NCBI GenBank assembly: GCA_029975915.1
Contig: JARKOC010000058.1
Coordinates: forward strand, 62,001-126,000
Length of the DNA: 64,000 bases
Origin: Bryobacteraceae bacterium
Lineage (GTDB): Bacteria; Acidobacteriota; Terriglobia; Bryobacterales; Bryobacteraceae
Direction of reading: 5' to 3'
Under the pieces are notes generated by a model, which was not told where the DNA came from, searched no databases, and worked only from the letters and a program-made list of their open reading frames with translations. The translations under genes were made by a program, and so were the position numbers. Shown piece by piece: positions 21,514 to 31,894 of this stretch. The first letter of the stretch is position 1, and every line of letters starts with the position of its first letter.

Positions 21514-22562
21514 CAGATTCTCGGAAGTTGCTCGCCGCTGAGCATGTCCACCACGCGACGCCCGCCAATGCGCGTCTCCATCACCACGCGCGGCGTCCCT
21601 CCCGCGACACGCCCGATTGACGAGGCGCCTGACGAAACGGCGACGCACTGCAACACTTCGACGGTCCGCACCGCCTCGCGCTGCGGCACGAAGACGCAGA
21701 ACCTCCCTTCGTTGGCAACATAAAGCGGATCCAGCCCAAGAAACTCGCACGCCCCGCGTACGGGCGCGGCTACGGAGATCGATTCCTCCTGAATCGTGAT
21801 CTCTACGCCTCTTGATTTCGCGATCTCGTTCAGCGCGCTCGACAACCCGCCCCTGGTCAGGTCCCTCATGCAATGGATCTCAATGCCGGCTTCAACCAGC
21901 GCTTCCACCGCCGGCCACAGAATCGCCGAGTCGCTTTCGACCGGCGCTTCAAACCGCAGCCCCTCTCGCGCGCTGAGAATCGCAATGCCGTGCCGGCCCA
22001 GATCGCCGCTGACGATCACCGCATCGCCCGGCTCTACCCGCCACGGTCCCGTCTCCCCAATCACGCATTCGCCGATGCCCGTTGTGTTGATGAAGATCCC
22101 GTCGCCCTTGCCTCGTTCCACCACTTTTGTGTCCGCGGCCACGATCTCGACGCCCGCCTCCTGCGCCGCGTCGGCCATCTCGTGGACCACCCGCCGCAAT
22201 AATTCGATTTCCAGACCCTCTTCAAGAACAAAGCCCGCCGTCAACGCCAACGGCCGCGCGCCGCACATCGCCAGGTCGTTCACCGTCCCATGCACGGCCA
22301 GCGAACCGATCGATCCTCCTGGGAAAAACAGCGGCTTCACCACAAACGTATCCGTGCTCGCCGCCACCCGGCCCGCCAGCGTCAGATACGCCCCGTCGTG
22401 CTTCCGTCCCAATTCCTTGCTTCTGAAGGCCGGCGCGAACACTTCGTCGACGAGCCGTTCCGTCAGCCGCCCGCCGCCGCCATGGGCCATAGTGACGCGG
22501 CCCGCCCCGTCCGACGGCGTCGGGCACGCAAGTTCGAATCCTGGTCTACGCTCGTCCGCCAT
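21510..22562 (-). CDS. hypE: Hydrogenase maturation protein HypE (carbamoyl dehydratase)
   Basis: 350 aa of the PurM/SelD fold. It has [18 protein letters not shown] near the N-terminus, [34 protein letters not shown], and the flexible tail ending PRIC with the modifiable Cys350. HypE dehydrates the carbamoyl group placed on that Cys by HypF to thiocyanate, the source of cyanide ligands for the NiFe site. It overlaps hypD by 17 nt. It is last in the hypABCDE operon; hypF is not in the window. Confidence 0.97.
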
Positions 22563-23634
22563 AGAGATAATACGCCGCGCAAGCGCCCTCGCTGGAAACC
22601 ATCGGCGCGCCCAGCGGCCGCTCCGGCGTGCAGCGCGTTCCGAACGCCGCGCACTCGGGCGGCTTCATCCGGCCCTGCAACACAAGACCCGCCTGGCACT
22701 CCGCCGGTTCGTTCACTTCCTTCTGCCCGATGCCGAATCGCACAACTGCGTCGAACCTGGCATACTCCGCTCGCAGCTTCAACCCGCTGCGCGCGATCGG
22801 TCCGATTCCCCGCCACTTGCGTTCACCCGTCTCAAACACCTCCTCCACCACCCGCCGCGCCACTGCATTGCCGTCGTTGCGCACAGCCCGCGCATACCGG
22901 TTCTCCACCTCCGCGCGCCCCGCCTCCAGTTGCTCTACCGCCGCCAGGATCCCGTCCAGCAAATCCACCGGTTCGAAGCCTGTCACCACAACCGGAACCT
23001 TGTGCCGTTCCACCACTTCCCTATACGCACCAAGCCCTTCCACCGTGCAGACGTGGCCCGGCGCGAGAAATGCCTGTACCCGGCAACCGGGCGACGCCAG
23101 CACCGCCTCCATCGCGGGCGGCACAAGCACATGCGCGCAAAGGATTGTGAAGTTATCCACACCCTGCCTCGCAGCCTGCCACACTGCCATCGCATTGGCC
23201 GGCGCGGTTGTCTCAAATCCGACGGCGAAAAACACAACTTGCCGGTCCGGCAGTTCCATGGCCACTTTCACGGCGTCCAGCGGCGAGTAGACAATCCGCA
23301 CGTCCGCTCCTCGCGCTCGCGCATCAAACAAACTCAGCTCCGAACCCGGCACTCGCAGCATATCCCCGAACGACGTGAACACTACTTCTGGCCGCCGCGC
23401 GATCTCCACCGCCGCGTCAATCAACTCCAGCGGCGTCACGCACACCGGGCACCCCGGACCATGTACCAGATGCACGTTCGGCGGCAGCAATCCCTCTAGG
23501 CCCGTCTTCAGAATCGTGTGCGTCTGCCCGCCGCACACCTCCATCAGCGTCCAGTCCCCACGCGCGCGGTTCGCAATGTGTCTTGCCAGCACATCAACCG
23601 CTGCGCGGTCCCTGTACTCGTCCAGAAACCTCAT
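22546..23634 (-). CDS. hypD: Hydrogenase maturation protein HypD (Fe-S scaffold for Fe(CN)2CO)
   Basis: 362 aa. Family hallmarks are [49 protein letters not shown] and [13 protein letters not shown]. The C-terminal cysteines that bind the 4Fe-4S cluster ([31 protein letters not shown]) are all present. It assembles the iron-cyanide-carbonyl unit together with HypC. It overlaps hypC by 4 nt and hypE by 17 nt, so the operon is tightly coupled. Confidence 0.98.
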   Translation of the reverse strand: MRFLDEYRDRAAVDVLARHIANRARGDWTLMEVCGGQTHTILKTGLEGLLPPNVHLVHGPGCPVCVTPLELIDAAVEIARRPEVVFTSFGDMLRVPGSELSLFDARARGADVRIVYSPLDAVKVAMELPDRQVVFFAVGFETTAPANAMAVWQAARQGVDNFTILCAHVLVPPAMEAVLASPGCRVQAFLAPGHVCTVEGLGAYREVVERHKVPVVVTGFEPVDLLDGILAAVEQLEAGRAEVENRYARAVRNDGNAVARRVVEEVFETGERKWRGIGPIARSGLKLRAEYARFDAVVRFGIGQKEVNEPAECQAGLVLQGRMKPPECAAFGTRCTPERPLGAPMVSSEGACAAYYLYGGRA

Positions 23635-23873
23635 TCACCCTCTTCGAGCAATCCCATTTGCTTCAGATCGTCGAACGTCTGCCGCGCCTCCTCCTCGTCC
23701 ACAACCTGCAAGGCGAATCCGGCATGAACCAGTACATACTGCCCCGGCTTCACCTCCGGCGTGAAGGAGAACGCCACTTCTTTCCTTACCCCTGCGAAAT
23801 CCACCGTCCCGCGCAGAAACGCCGGCTCATCGCCCTGTACGTCGATCACGCAACCAGGCACTGCCAGACACAT
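23631..23873 (-). CDS. hypC: Hydrogenase maturation chaperone HypC
   Basis: 80 aa from ATG 23873; open frame upstream to 23927 is shadow sequence, because the family requires Met-Cys at the N-terminus. [12 protein letters not shown] is the signature, with Cys2 binding the Fe(CN)2CO moiety and the hydrogenase large subunit. The rest is the small OB-like barrel ([18 protein letters not shown]). It lies 2 nt downstream of hypB and overlaps hypD. Confidence 0.97.
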   Translation of the reverse strand: MCLAVPGCVIDVQGDEPAFLRGTVDFAGVRKEVAFSFTPEVKPGQYVLVHAGFALQVVDEEEARQTFDDLKQMGLLEEGE

Positions 23874-23875
23874 CG

Positions 23876-24541
23876 TTATTGCCCCGCCTTCAGTTGGTCG
23901 ATCCGGCCAGCCAGCCAGTCCACCCATTCCCGCAATCCCTCGCCCGTCCGCGCCGACACTGTAAACACCGCCGCTTCAGGACTCACATCCCTCACGTTGC
24001 CCAGCAGCTCCGCCAGCTCAACCCCCGAGTACGGCAGCAGGTCGGCCTTGTTCAAAACCACGCAATCCGACGTCCTGAACATTTTCGGATACTTCTTCGG
24101 CTTGTCTGCTCCCTCGACGACTGAAAACAAAGTCACCTTCAAATGTTCGCCGAGGTCATACGACGCCGGACATACCAGGTTCCCGATGTTCTCAATGAAT
24201 AGTACCTCGGGCCGCGATTCGTCGAATGTCTCCGCCGCGCCCTGCACCATCCGCGCGTCCAGATGGCAGCACGTTGTGTTGATCTGATGCGCCCGCACGC
24301 CGACGCTTCGTATCCTCTGCGCATCCAGATCCGTCTGAAGATCCCCTTCGATCACGCCGCACCGGAACTTCGCGCCGAACATCGGCAGCGTCTTTTCGAG
24401 CAGCGTCGTCTTGCCCGCGCCCGGCGCCGACATGATGTTGATCACCGTCACGCCGCGTTCGGCAAACCGGCGCCTGTTCTCGGCCGCGTATTCGTCGTTC
24501 TTCTTCAGAACTGGCGTCTCCACGGCCACGCGTTCGCTCAT
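23876..24541 (-). CDS. hypB: Hydrogenase nickel incorporation GTPase HypB
   Basis: 221 aa. The SIMIBI-class GTPase motifs are: P-loop SAPGAGKTTLLEKT (about residues 38-51), EGDLQTDLDA, the metal-binding CCHLDA, FIENIGNLVCPA with the G3 region, and NKADLLPY. The His-rich N-terminal nickel store of some HypB proteins is absent, and the N-terminus is short with no CxxCGC motif. It works with HypA to insert nickel after Fe(CN)2CO loading. It overlaps hypA by 4 nt. Confidence 0.97.
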   Translation of the reverse strand: MSERVAVETPVLKKNDEYAAENRRRFAERGVTVINIMSAPGAGKTTLLEKTLPMFGAKFRCGVIEGDLQTDLDAQRIRSVGVRAHQINTTCCHLDARMVQGAAETFDESRPEVLFIENIGNLVCPASYDLGEHLKVTLFSVVEGADKPKKYPKMFRTSDCVVLNKADLLPYSGVELAELLGNVRDVSPEAAVFTVSARTGEGLREWVDWLAGRIDQLKAGQ

Positions 24542-24888
24542 TGATCACCGTCCTCTAACACGACCGATTCTACCGTCAATTCCTCTCCTTCCAACACCTT
24601 CAACGGCCGTCCGCACTGCCCGCACCACAACACCAGATCCGATCCCGGCCGGCTTTCAGCCTCGCACGCTTCGCATCGCGCCAGCACTTGAATCCGTTTG
24701 ATCTCCAGCTTCGCCTGCGCCGCCGGACCATCCCTCAACGCCTCGAACGCGAACTCAAGCGCCTCGGCCACCACACCCGACATCTCGCCCACCCGCACAG
24801 TCACTTCGCTCACCCTCATCCGCCCATGCTCCGCCGCCTGCGCCTTCACAATCTCCAGGATCTCGGCGGCGATCCCCGTCTCGTGCAT
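24538..24888 (-). CDS. hypA: Hydrogenase nickel-binding protein HypA
   Basis: 116 aa from ATG 24888; upstream open frame to 24933 is rejected because HypA needs the N-terminal Met-His-Glu, with His2 binding nickel. MHETGIAAEILEIV is followed by a zinc site made of two CxxC pairs (CEAC and CGQC, 25-30 residues apart). It is the first gene of hypABCDE. TAGCAT near 24950 on this strand is a possible -10, but I am not confident of it. Confidence 0.96.
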   Translation of the reverse strand: MHETGIAAEILEIVKAQAAEHGRMRVSEVTVRVGEMSGVVAEALEFAFEALRDGPAAQAKLEIKRIQVLARCEACEAESRPGSDLVLWCGQCGRPLKVLEGEELTVESVVLEDGDQ

Positions 24889-24992
24889 TTGAGTTCGTGC
24901 TCGCCTTCCTTTGGAACGTCCCGCCCACCTCAATCAGGACGGCGCTCAGGACCATGATGCTATTGTTTCAGTAGAAGGCCACCTTCCGCAGC

Positions 24993-25754
24993 ATGGGTTT
25001 AACTGACCGCTCCACGACCGCCACCATTTCCTTCAGCCCTCTCACGCCCGCCGTGAAGTGGCTCCTGATCATCAATATCGCCCTTTTTGTCGTCCATTTC
25101 TTCGTCGCCCGCTCCGGCCTCGCCGCGCCTTTCCTTGCTCTCGGCCTGTCTCCCCGCGAATTGCTCACCGGATTCGCATTCTGGCAGTCGTTTACCTACA
25201 TGTTCATCCACAGCGCCAGCTCGTTCTCCCACATCCTCTTCAACATGCTGTCGCTTTACATGTTCGGCGCTCCCATCGAGCAAGCTTGGGGCACCCGGCG
25301 ATTCCTTCGTTTCTATTTCGTCTGCGGCCTTGGCGCGGCCGCCTTCATCGTCGTCCTGAACCTCTTGTTCGGCTCCATAGACGCCCGCACCATCGGTGCC
25401 TCCGGCGCCGTCTATGGCCTCCTGCTGGCCTTCGGCATGCTTTTCCCAGAGCAGATGGTCCTGTTCGCTTTCATCTTTCCCATGAAAGCCAAGTACTTCG
25501 TGGCGATCATCGGCGCCATCGTCTTCTTCAGTTCCATTGGCGATGCCGGCGGCGGCATCAGCCACTTTGCCCACCTCGGCGGCATGGCGGTCGCTTGGCT
25601 CTACATTCGCAGCGGCCGGGTCTACAAACGCTCGCCCGGCTTCGCATTCTCGCTTGAACAGGCCTACAAGGACTGGAAACTCCGCCGGGCAAAGAAGAAA
25701 TTCCAGGTCTACATGCGCAAGGAGAAATCCACCCGCGACCGCTGGACCCACTAA
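24993..25754 (+). CDS. Rhomboid-family intramembrane serine protease
   Basis: 253 aa with six hydrophobic segments. The catalytic Ser137 lies in GASGAVYG (GxSG motif), and His194 in HFAHLGGM completes the dyad; the conserved His and Asn of TM2 are in SHILFNMLSLYMFG. The C-terminal tail is basic and soluble (LRRAKKKFQVYMRKEK). It cleaves transmembrane substrates in the lipid bilayer; the substrate is unknown. TGCTATTGT at 24958-24966 may be an extended -10, with its start region divergent from hypA. Confidence 0.93.
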   Translation: MGLTDRSTTATISFSPLTPAVKWLLIINIALFVVHFFVARSGLAAPFLALGLSPRELLTGFAFWQSFTYMFIHSASSFSHILFNMLSLYMFGAPIEQAWGTRRFLRFYFVCGLGAAAFIVVLNLLFGSIDARTIGASGAVYGLLLAFGMLFPEQMVLFAFIFPMKAKYFVAIIGAIVFFSSIGDAGGGISHFAHLGGMAVAWLYIRSGRVYKRSPGFAFSLEQAYKDWKLRRAKKKFQVYMRKEKSTRDRWTH

Positions 25755-25864
25755 GCCTCCGTCGCTGCGACTTGCCCGGCCACGGCAACCGGCCCCCATC
25801 GACATTCGCCTCGCCTCTCTTCCGATACCCCATCCTCTGCGCGGTTCAATCGCCGTCCCAGCAT

Positions 25865-25873
25865 TGCTACCAT
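25865..25873 (+). promoter_or_regulatory. Extended -10 element upstream of the Gfo/Idh gene
   Basis: TGCTACCAT, an extended -10 (TGC plus TACCAT), ends 9 nt before the ATG at 25883. The leader would be only 2-4 nt, and there is no Shine-Dalgarno sequence. Confidence 0.4.
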
Positions 25874-25882
25874 GGTCACCGT

Positions 25883-26899
25883 ATGAAAGTCGCAGTTGCT
25901 GGTCTCGGTTTCATGGGCCTCACCCACTTGAAGGCCTACAACAGAATTGAAGGTGTCGAAATCGCCGGCGTCGCCTCGGTCGACCCAAAGGCGCTCGCAG
26001 GCGACTTCTCCCACATCGGCGGCAACCTGGATATCTCCGGCCCTGCCCTCGACATCTCGGGCGCCGCCAAGTTCGAGGACCCGTTCGCCTGCGTCCGCAT
26101 GGAAGGCGTCGATGCAGTCGATCTCTGCCTGCCCACCAACCTCCACGCGCCAGTGGCCATTGAGGCTCTCGAACACGGTAAGCATGTCCTGGTCGAGAAA
26201 CCCATGGCTTTGGATTCCGTTGAGTGCGCCCGCATGATGGACGCCGCCAAAGCCAATGGCAAGATCCTCATGTCCGCGCAGGTTCTTCGCTTCTTCCCGG
26301 CCTACAAGGCGCTGATCGACGCCGTCGAGTCCGGCAAGTTCGGCCGCGTCCATCATGCCCTGTTCCGCCGCCGCTGCGCCGCCCCGGGCTGGTCGGCTTG
26401 GTTGACGGATAAATCGCTTTCCGGTGGCGGCGTCTTCGATCTGCTCATCCACGACATCGACATGATGCTGGTCTGCTTCGGCATCCCCGACGCCGTCCGG
26501 AGCTGGGGCCACGAGGATCTTGGCCGCGGCATTGACACCATCACTTCCCAGTTTGAATACCCCGGCTCCGGCGCCGTTACCGTCACCGGCGGCTGGCACC
26601 ACCCGAAGGCTTACCCATTCTCGATGGAGTACACCGTCGTCGGCGAAAATGGCGTCATGGACTTCTCCTCCGAAGGCCGTCCGGTCCGCTGGTTCGACAA
26701 CGACGGCACAGCCTCCGACGTCCAACTCTCCGAAGTCGACGGCTACCAGGCCGAAATCGAGTACTTCGTGGAGTGCTGCCGCACCGGCCGGCAGCCGGCC
26801 CGTTGCTCGCCCGAATCTTCCGCCGCCGCCGTTCGCATCGCCAAAACGGCCGAAGCGGCCCGTTCCAAGAAAGGAGAACCCGTCTCATGCCTACTCTAA
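25883..26899 (+). CDS. Gfo/Idh/MocA family sugar oxidoreductase
   Basis: 338 aa from ATG 25883; a longer in-frame opening from 25772 has no homologous character. The N-terminal Rossmann motif is VAVAGLGFMGLTH, the cofactor/substrate motif is EKPMALDSVE, and the C-terminal alpha/beta domain has GGVFDLLIHDIDMM with the conserved His/Asp pair. No export signal is present, so it is cytoplasmic. It overlaps the downstream sugar isomerase gene by 13 nt, which implies a joint sugar or inositol-like catabolic step. The substrate is unknown. Confidence 0.92.
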   Translation: MKVAVAGLGFMGLTHLKAYNRIEGVEIAGVASVDPKALAGDFSHIGGNLDISGPALDISGAAKFEDPFACVRMEGVDAVDLCLPTNLHAPVAIEALEHGKHVLVEKPMALDSVECARMMDAAKANGKILMSAQVLRFFPAYKALIDAVESGKFGRVHHALFRRRCAAPGWSAWLTDKSLSGGGVFDLLIHDIDMMLVCFGIPDAVRSWGHEDLGRGIDTITSQFEYPGSGAVTVTGGWHHPKAYPFSMEYTVVGENGVMDFSSEGRPVRWFDNDGTASDVQLSEVDGYQAEIEYFVECCRTGRQPARCSPESSAAAVRIAKTAEAARSKKGEPVSCLL

Positions 26900-27726
26900 A
26901 GGACCGCGAAGTCGGCATCTTTTTCTGGGTCGAACCCGACGCCCAGGCCGCGCTGAAGGCGCTGAAACAGTGTGGCGTCGTATCCGGACAACTCGGCGTC
27001 GATGGCACGGTCGATATCAACGACGCGACCATCAAGGCCTGGCGCGACGCCCTCGCCGCCGAAGATTTCCATCTCTGGACCGTCTTTGCTGCCTATACTG
27101 GCGAGTCCTACGCCGACATCCCCACCGTCGAGCGCACGGTCGGCTTCATCCCCCGCGACACCCGCGCCGAGCGCGAAATCCGCACCCGCCAGGTCATCGA
27201 ATTCGGCGCCGCTCTTGGCGTGAAGAGCTTTGGCTGCCATGTCGGCTACATCCCGCATGACAAGTCGCACCCCGACTACGTCGGCGTCCGCGACATGGTC
27301 CGCCGCATCGCCGACTTCGCCGCCACGCACGGCATGACCTATTGCCTAGAAACCGGCCAGGAACCCGCCGCCCAGCTTCTCGAGTTCTTCAAGGACGTCG
27401 GCCGCCCCAACGTCAAGATCAACTTCGATCCCGCCAACATGATCCTTTACGGTTCGGGCGAACCAATCGAAGCCTTCCGCCTGCTGCGCGACCATGTCAT
27501 CAGCGTCCACGGCAAGGACGGCGACTGGCCCGACAAATCCACTCCCGGCGCCCTCGGATGCGAGCGCCTCCTTGGCGAAGGTTCGGTCAACATCCCGAAG
27601 TTCATGGCGACGCTCAAGGAAACCGGCTATTGCGGGCCGATTTGCGTCGAGTCCGGCGTCCACGGCGAGGCCAACCGCTGGGAAGTCCTCAGCCGCGCCG
27701 TCGGCATCCTGAACTCTCTCCGGTAG
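26887..27726 (+). CDS. Sugar phosphate isomerase/epimerase (xylose isomerase-like TIM barrel)
   Basis: 279 aa from ATG 26887, preceded by AAAGGAG, inside the end of the oxidoreductase gene. TIM-barrel AP-endonuclease-2-like features are: SFGCHVGYIPHD, the metal Glu in YCLETGQEPAAQLLEF, NINFDPANMILYG-type metal Asp (KINFDPANM), VISVHGKDGDWPD with metal-binding His, and GPICVESGVHGEA with the last Glu. These four ligand positions support an active metal-dependent isomerase. It is paired with the Gfo/Idh gene. Confidence 0.9.
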   Translation: MPTLKDREVGIFFWVEPDAQAALKALKQCGVVSGQLGVDGTVDINDATIKAWRDALAAEDFHLWTVFAAYTGESYADIPTVERTVGFIPRDTRAEREIRTRQVIEFGAALGVKSFGCHVGYIPHDKSHPDYVGVRDMVRRIADFAATHGMTYCLETGQEPAAQLLEFFKDVGRPNVKINFDPANMILYGSGEPIEAFRLLRDHVISVHGKDGDWPDKSTPGALGCERLLGEGSVNIPKFMATLKETGYCGPICVESGVHGEANRWEVLSRAVGILNSLR

Positions 27727-27794
27727 CGGGGACCTGCTTACGGGCTTGTCAGCTTGTGAGGCTGACCCCAGTCTGCGCAGGGCTTCAGCCTGCC

Positions 27795-27816
27795 GCGTCG
27801 AGACTCGTCTCGACGC
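27795..27816. terminator. Perfect hairpin after the sugar isomerase gene
   Basis: GCGTCGAGA-CTCG-TCTCGACGC: 9-bp perfect stem with a 4-nt loop. There is no T tract, so it may be a Rho-independent terminator of poor quality, an RNA-stabilising hairpin or a REP-like repeat. A smaller 6-bp repeat (GTCAGC/GCTGAC) lies about 50 bp upstream in the same 172-bp gap. Confidence 0.4.
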
Positions 27817-27898
27817 CTCGCCGTCGGCTTCGCGCGGGTCGACTTTCACCGAATTTGTGAACTTCGTTTCATCGGCTATCGTCTTTGACCGTAGCCCC

Positions 27899-28828
<930 letters not shown>

Positions 28829-28830
28829 CC

Positions 28831-30069
28831 ATGCGCCTTCTCCTCGCATCGTTCCGCAAGGATGCCCGCCGGACCCTCCGCGACCCCTTTGCCCTGGCCC
28901 TATGGCTCGGTATCCCCTTCTCGCTACTCCTCCTGATGAACCTCGCCTTTGGCGGCCGGGGGGCCTCTGGGCCGCGCCCGCAAGGCGTGATTCTCATCGC
29001 TGATCTCGACGGAACTCGCCTTAGCGGTGCGCTCAACTCCGCCTTCTCCCAAGGGCCGCTCGGCGATATATTCAAGCCCGAGAAGATAACGGAACCCGCC
29101 GGCCGCGCCCGCATGGCCAAGGGCGAAGCCTCGGCCCTGATCATCATTCCCAAGGGTTTTCAGGCCGCGGTCCTCGACAACCGCCCAACGTCCATCCAGC
29201 TGATTAAAAACCCTTCCCAGCGCATCCTGCCGGCAATCGCCGGCGAATCGCTCACCATGCTCGCCGAGGCCGTGCACTACCTCCACCTTGTCGCCGGCGA
29301 CGACATCCGCATGCTCTCCAGCCAGACCGGCCCGCCCAGCGACGCCGGTGTCGTCAAAACCAGTCTTGCCATCAACGCCACTGTGAAACGCCTCCGGCAG
29401 TATCTCGACCCCCTTCTCCTCGACCTCGAAATCAAGCAGCCACCCAAAAAAGAACAGCCGCAGCCGTTCAACCTGTTGGCCTCGATGTTTCCGGGCATCG
29501 TCTTCATGTCGATTCTGTTCCTTGGCCGGGGCGCCAGCGACGACATCTGGGACGAACTCCGCTTCGCGACACTGCGCCGTTCCCAGTCCGCTGGACTGCC
29601 CCTGGGCGCGCTCGTTGGCGGCAAACTGCTGGCTGCCATGCTCACCGCCGCCCTGGTCTCTATACTTGCCCTTGTCCTCGGCCGCCTGTTCGCCGGCATC
29701 GCCGTCGCCAACTGGCCCGCCGCAGTCTGCTGGATGCTGGCCGGAGCGGCTGTCTGGTATTTGGCCATGCTGATCATTCAGATCCTGGCAGGTGCGCCCG
29801 AGCGCGGCGAGATCTTCACCTCTTTCGTCGTTTTCCCGTCAATGATGATCGGTGGCAGCATGTTCTCCTTCGAGATGATGCCAGCTTCGATTGCCGCCAT
29901 CGGCAAACTCACGCCGCTTGGCTGGATGATCATCCGGTTCACCGCCATCCTCGGCGGCAGCGCTTCCGCCGCCAGCGTCCTCGCCTGGCTCGGCGTCATG
30001 GCCGCCGTCACGGCGGTTTTGTTTCTTCTGTCGGCGCGCTTGCTGCGCTGGAAATTTCTGAGAGGCTAG
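28831..30069 (+). CDS. ABC-2 family transporter permease (first of two)
   Basis: 412 aa. One N-terminal membrane segment (about residues 25-42) is followed by a periplasmic domain of some 180 residues (LIADLDGTRLSGAL, ASALIIIPKGF), then five to six C-terminal segments from about residue 210. This is the YhgE/Pip-ABC-2 (ABC2_membrane_3) layout. It probably forms a heterodimer with the next gene product. It starts 2 nt after the ATPase stop. Confidence 0.9.
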   Translation: MRLLLASFRKDARRTLRDPFALALWLGIPFSLLLLMNLAFGGRGASGPRPQGVILIADLDGTRLSGALNSAFSQGPLGDIFKPEKITEPAGRARMAKGEASALIIIPKGFQAAVLDNRPTSIQLIKNPSQRILPAIAGESLTMLAEAVHYLHLVAGDDIRMLSSQTGPPSDAGVVKTSLAINATVKRLRQYLDPLLLDLEIKQPPKKEQPQPFNLLASMFPGIVFMSILFLGRGASDDIWDELRFATLRRSQSAGLPLGALVGGKLLAAMLTAALVSILALVLGRLFAGIAVANWPAAVCWMLAGAAVWYLAMLIIQILAGAPERGEIFTSFVVFPSMMIGGSMFSFEMMPASIAAIGKLTPLGWMIIRFTAILGGSASAASVLAWLGVMAAVTAVLFLLSARLLRWKFLRG

Positions 30070-30076
30070 CCCCGGC

Positions 30077-31216
30077 ATGTTGATACGCATCTTCCAGATC
30101 GCCCGCCGCGACTTCCTGTATCTCATCCGCCACCCGGTCACCCTCGTCTGGGCCTTTGTCATGCCGGTGATCTTCTTCTCTTTCATCGGCCGCATGACCG
30201 GCGGTTTCGCCCCTGGACCCGACCGCCGCGACGTTCTTGCCATGCTCGCGCCCGCCGATGCCGGCTTTCTCGCCCAAGCCCTTCAGCGCCGCCTCACCGC
30301 GGCCGGTTTCGACGTTCGTTTGGTCGCCACCGAACCAGAACTGGCAAAACACGGACGCAAGTTGCGCCTCCCCGCGGCCTTTACCGGCAATGTCCAGGCT
30401 GGCACGCCCCAGAAAGTGGTTTTCGAATCCTCCGGTGACGGCCTGGGCCTCGACTTCGACAAAATCCGCCTCCAGCGCGCCGTTTACGGCCTGCTTGCTG
30501 AGACCATCGGCGCCAAGACCCGGTCCGGAGACCTGTCGGAAGCATCGCTGGACGAAATCGCCAGGCTGAATCGCAGTCTAACGATTGAAGTTTCTTCGGC
30601 CGGACGCCGTCGCACCATCCCCTCCGGCTACCAGCAGGCGGTGCCAGGAATCCTGGTCATGTTCATCCTCATCGTTCTGCTGACCAGCGGCGGCGTCTCC
30701 ATCGTTGCCGAGCGCAAATCGGGCACCCTGCGGCGGCTGGCCTCAAGCCCAATGACCCGTCCGGCAATCGTGCTGACAAAATGGTCCTCTCGCGCCGCTC
30801 TCGCCGTCGTCCAGACCGCCGCCGGCGCCGCGATCGCCACCATGCTTTTCAAGGTTGACTGGGGTGAGTCGCCGTTTGCCATCGCCGCTCTGCTGGGCGC
30901 GTACATGGCGCTTTGCACCAGCGTTTCCCTCTGGCTTGGCTCGGTCGCCCGCACGGCGGCTCAGGGTTCGGCGATCGGAGTGATCGCAGGAAACGTCCTG
31001 GCGGCCCTCGGCGGGTGCTGGTGGCCCATCGAGGTCTCACCACTATGGATGCAAAAGCTGAGCCTCATCTTTCCCACAGGAATCGCGATGGACGGCCTCC
31101 ACCGCCTCATGAGCTTTGGCGAACCTGCCGCTTCAGTTCTGCCTCACATCTCCGTTCTGATGGCCCTGGCACTAGGCGCCGGTTGGCTCGCGGCCCGGTC
31201 TTTTCGTTTCGAATGA
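30077..31216 (+). CDS. ABC-2 family transporter permease (second of two)
   Basis: 379 aa with the same layout as its neighbour: an N-terminal segment near residues 20-40 (TLVWAFVMPVIFFSFIG), an extracytoplasmic domain, then membrane segments from about residue 195 (GILVMFILIVLLTSGGVSIVAERKSG is contiguous with the first of these). The E-R-K-S-G-T-L-R-R motif after the segment is characteristic of ABC-2 permeases. It is the last gene of the exporter operon. Confidence 0.9.
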   Translation: MLIRIFQIARRDFLYLIRHPVTLVWAFVMPVIFFSFIGRMTGGFAPGPDRRDVLAMLAPADAGFLAQALQRRLTAAGFDVRLVATEPELAKHGRKLRLPAAFTGNVQAGTPQKVVFESSGDGLGLDFDKIRLQRAVYGLLAETIGAKTRSGDLSEASLDEIARLNRSLTIEVSSAGRRRTIPSGYQQAVPGILVMFILIVLLTSGGVSIVAERKSGTLRRLASSPMTRPAIVLTKWSSRAALAVVQTAAGAAIATMLFKVDWGESPFAIAALLGAYMALCTSVSLWLGSVARTAAQGSAIGVIAGNVLAALGGCWWPIEVSPLWMQKLSLIFPTGIAMDGLHRLMSFGEPAASVLPHISVLMALALGAGWLAARSFRFE

Positions 31217-31267
31217 TTGCAAGTCGGCGATACTCCATCAGAAATTTCTATCGGGTCGATTCAAAAC

Positions 31268-31276
31268 TGTTATAAT
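31268..31276 (+). promoter_or_regulatory. Extended -10 promoter (TGTTATAAT)
   Basis: Perfect TATAAT at 31271-31276 preceded by TGn. The -35 region is weak. It sits 150 nt upstream of the small secreted-protein gene, leaving a leader of about 145 nt in which I find no recognised riboswitch. Confidence 0.6.
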
Positions 31277-31429
31277 TGGGTTGGGACGCACGGAAGCGGT
31301 TCGGACGCCCCGTATTCCGATCTTCAACTTTCTTTCGCGCCTGCGACGGACAGATCCACCCGCTTGCATCCACCCGACGCAAGTCCTGCATGCGGCCATC
31401 GGCGTTGCATCATTAGAATGAGGAGAATT

Positions 31430-31828
31430 ATGCTTACAGCCATTCGTTTCTTTTCTCTCTGCCTCGTCCTTTCTGTGGCGGCACTCGCAGCCGGACCGAA
31501 GAAGACTGTCTTTGTGGACAAAATGGGTGGATTCGAGGAGGTAGTTGCGGAGGCATTGCATTCGGCTGAGGCGCCGCTTGAAGTCATCGAGGAAACCGCT
31601 CATCCCGACCTGAAGATCCTCCTCGGAAAGTCTTTCACCTCCGTCCACGCCCAGGTTCTCTATCAGAAGCAAACCGGCCGCCGGGACGAGAGCGTCCTGA
31701 AAGCGGTGGACATCAAGACGGGCAAGGAGATCGTCACCTACCGCTTCCACATGGAATCCGACCGGGCCGCCCAAATGAAGTCGGCCCGTATCTTCGCCGA
31801 CCTGCTCCGCGCGAAATTGTCCAAGTAG
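31430..31828 (+). CDS. Small secreted protein of unknown function
   Basis: 132 aa from ATG 31430, chosen because AGGAG (31421-31425) lies 4 nt upstream; an ATG at 31418 would overlap that site. Residues 1-20 form a signal peptide (FFSLCLVLSVAALAAG). The mature part has a mixed alpha/beta pattern (TVFVDKMGGFEEVVAEAL, LKILLGKSFTSVHAQVLY) and may be a small periplasmic domain of the type that reports on protein or nucleotide turnover, but I do not recognise the family. It is transcribed from its own promoter. Confidence 0.8.
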   Translation: MLTAIRFFSLCLVLSVAALAAGPKKTVFVDKMGGFEEVVAEALHSAEAPLEVIEETAHPDLKILLGKSFTSVHAQVLYQKQTGRRDESVLKAVDIKTGKEIVTYRFHMESDRAAQMKSARIFADLLRAKLSK

Positions 31829-31894
31829 AAGTTTCTAAAGAGCTTACCGTGCTGCTGGAGTTCGTTTGGTCGCGCTCCGGCCTCGGCGTGCACC

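Noticed and set aside
21796..23499. 567-aa plus-strand ORF opposite hypE/hypD
   Set aside because: Antisense shadow; its translation is Ser/Pro/Arg-rich without hydrophobic core, while hypE and hypD carry all family motifs.
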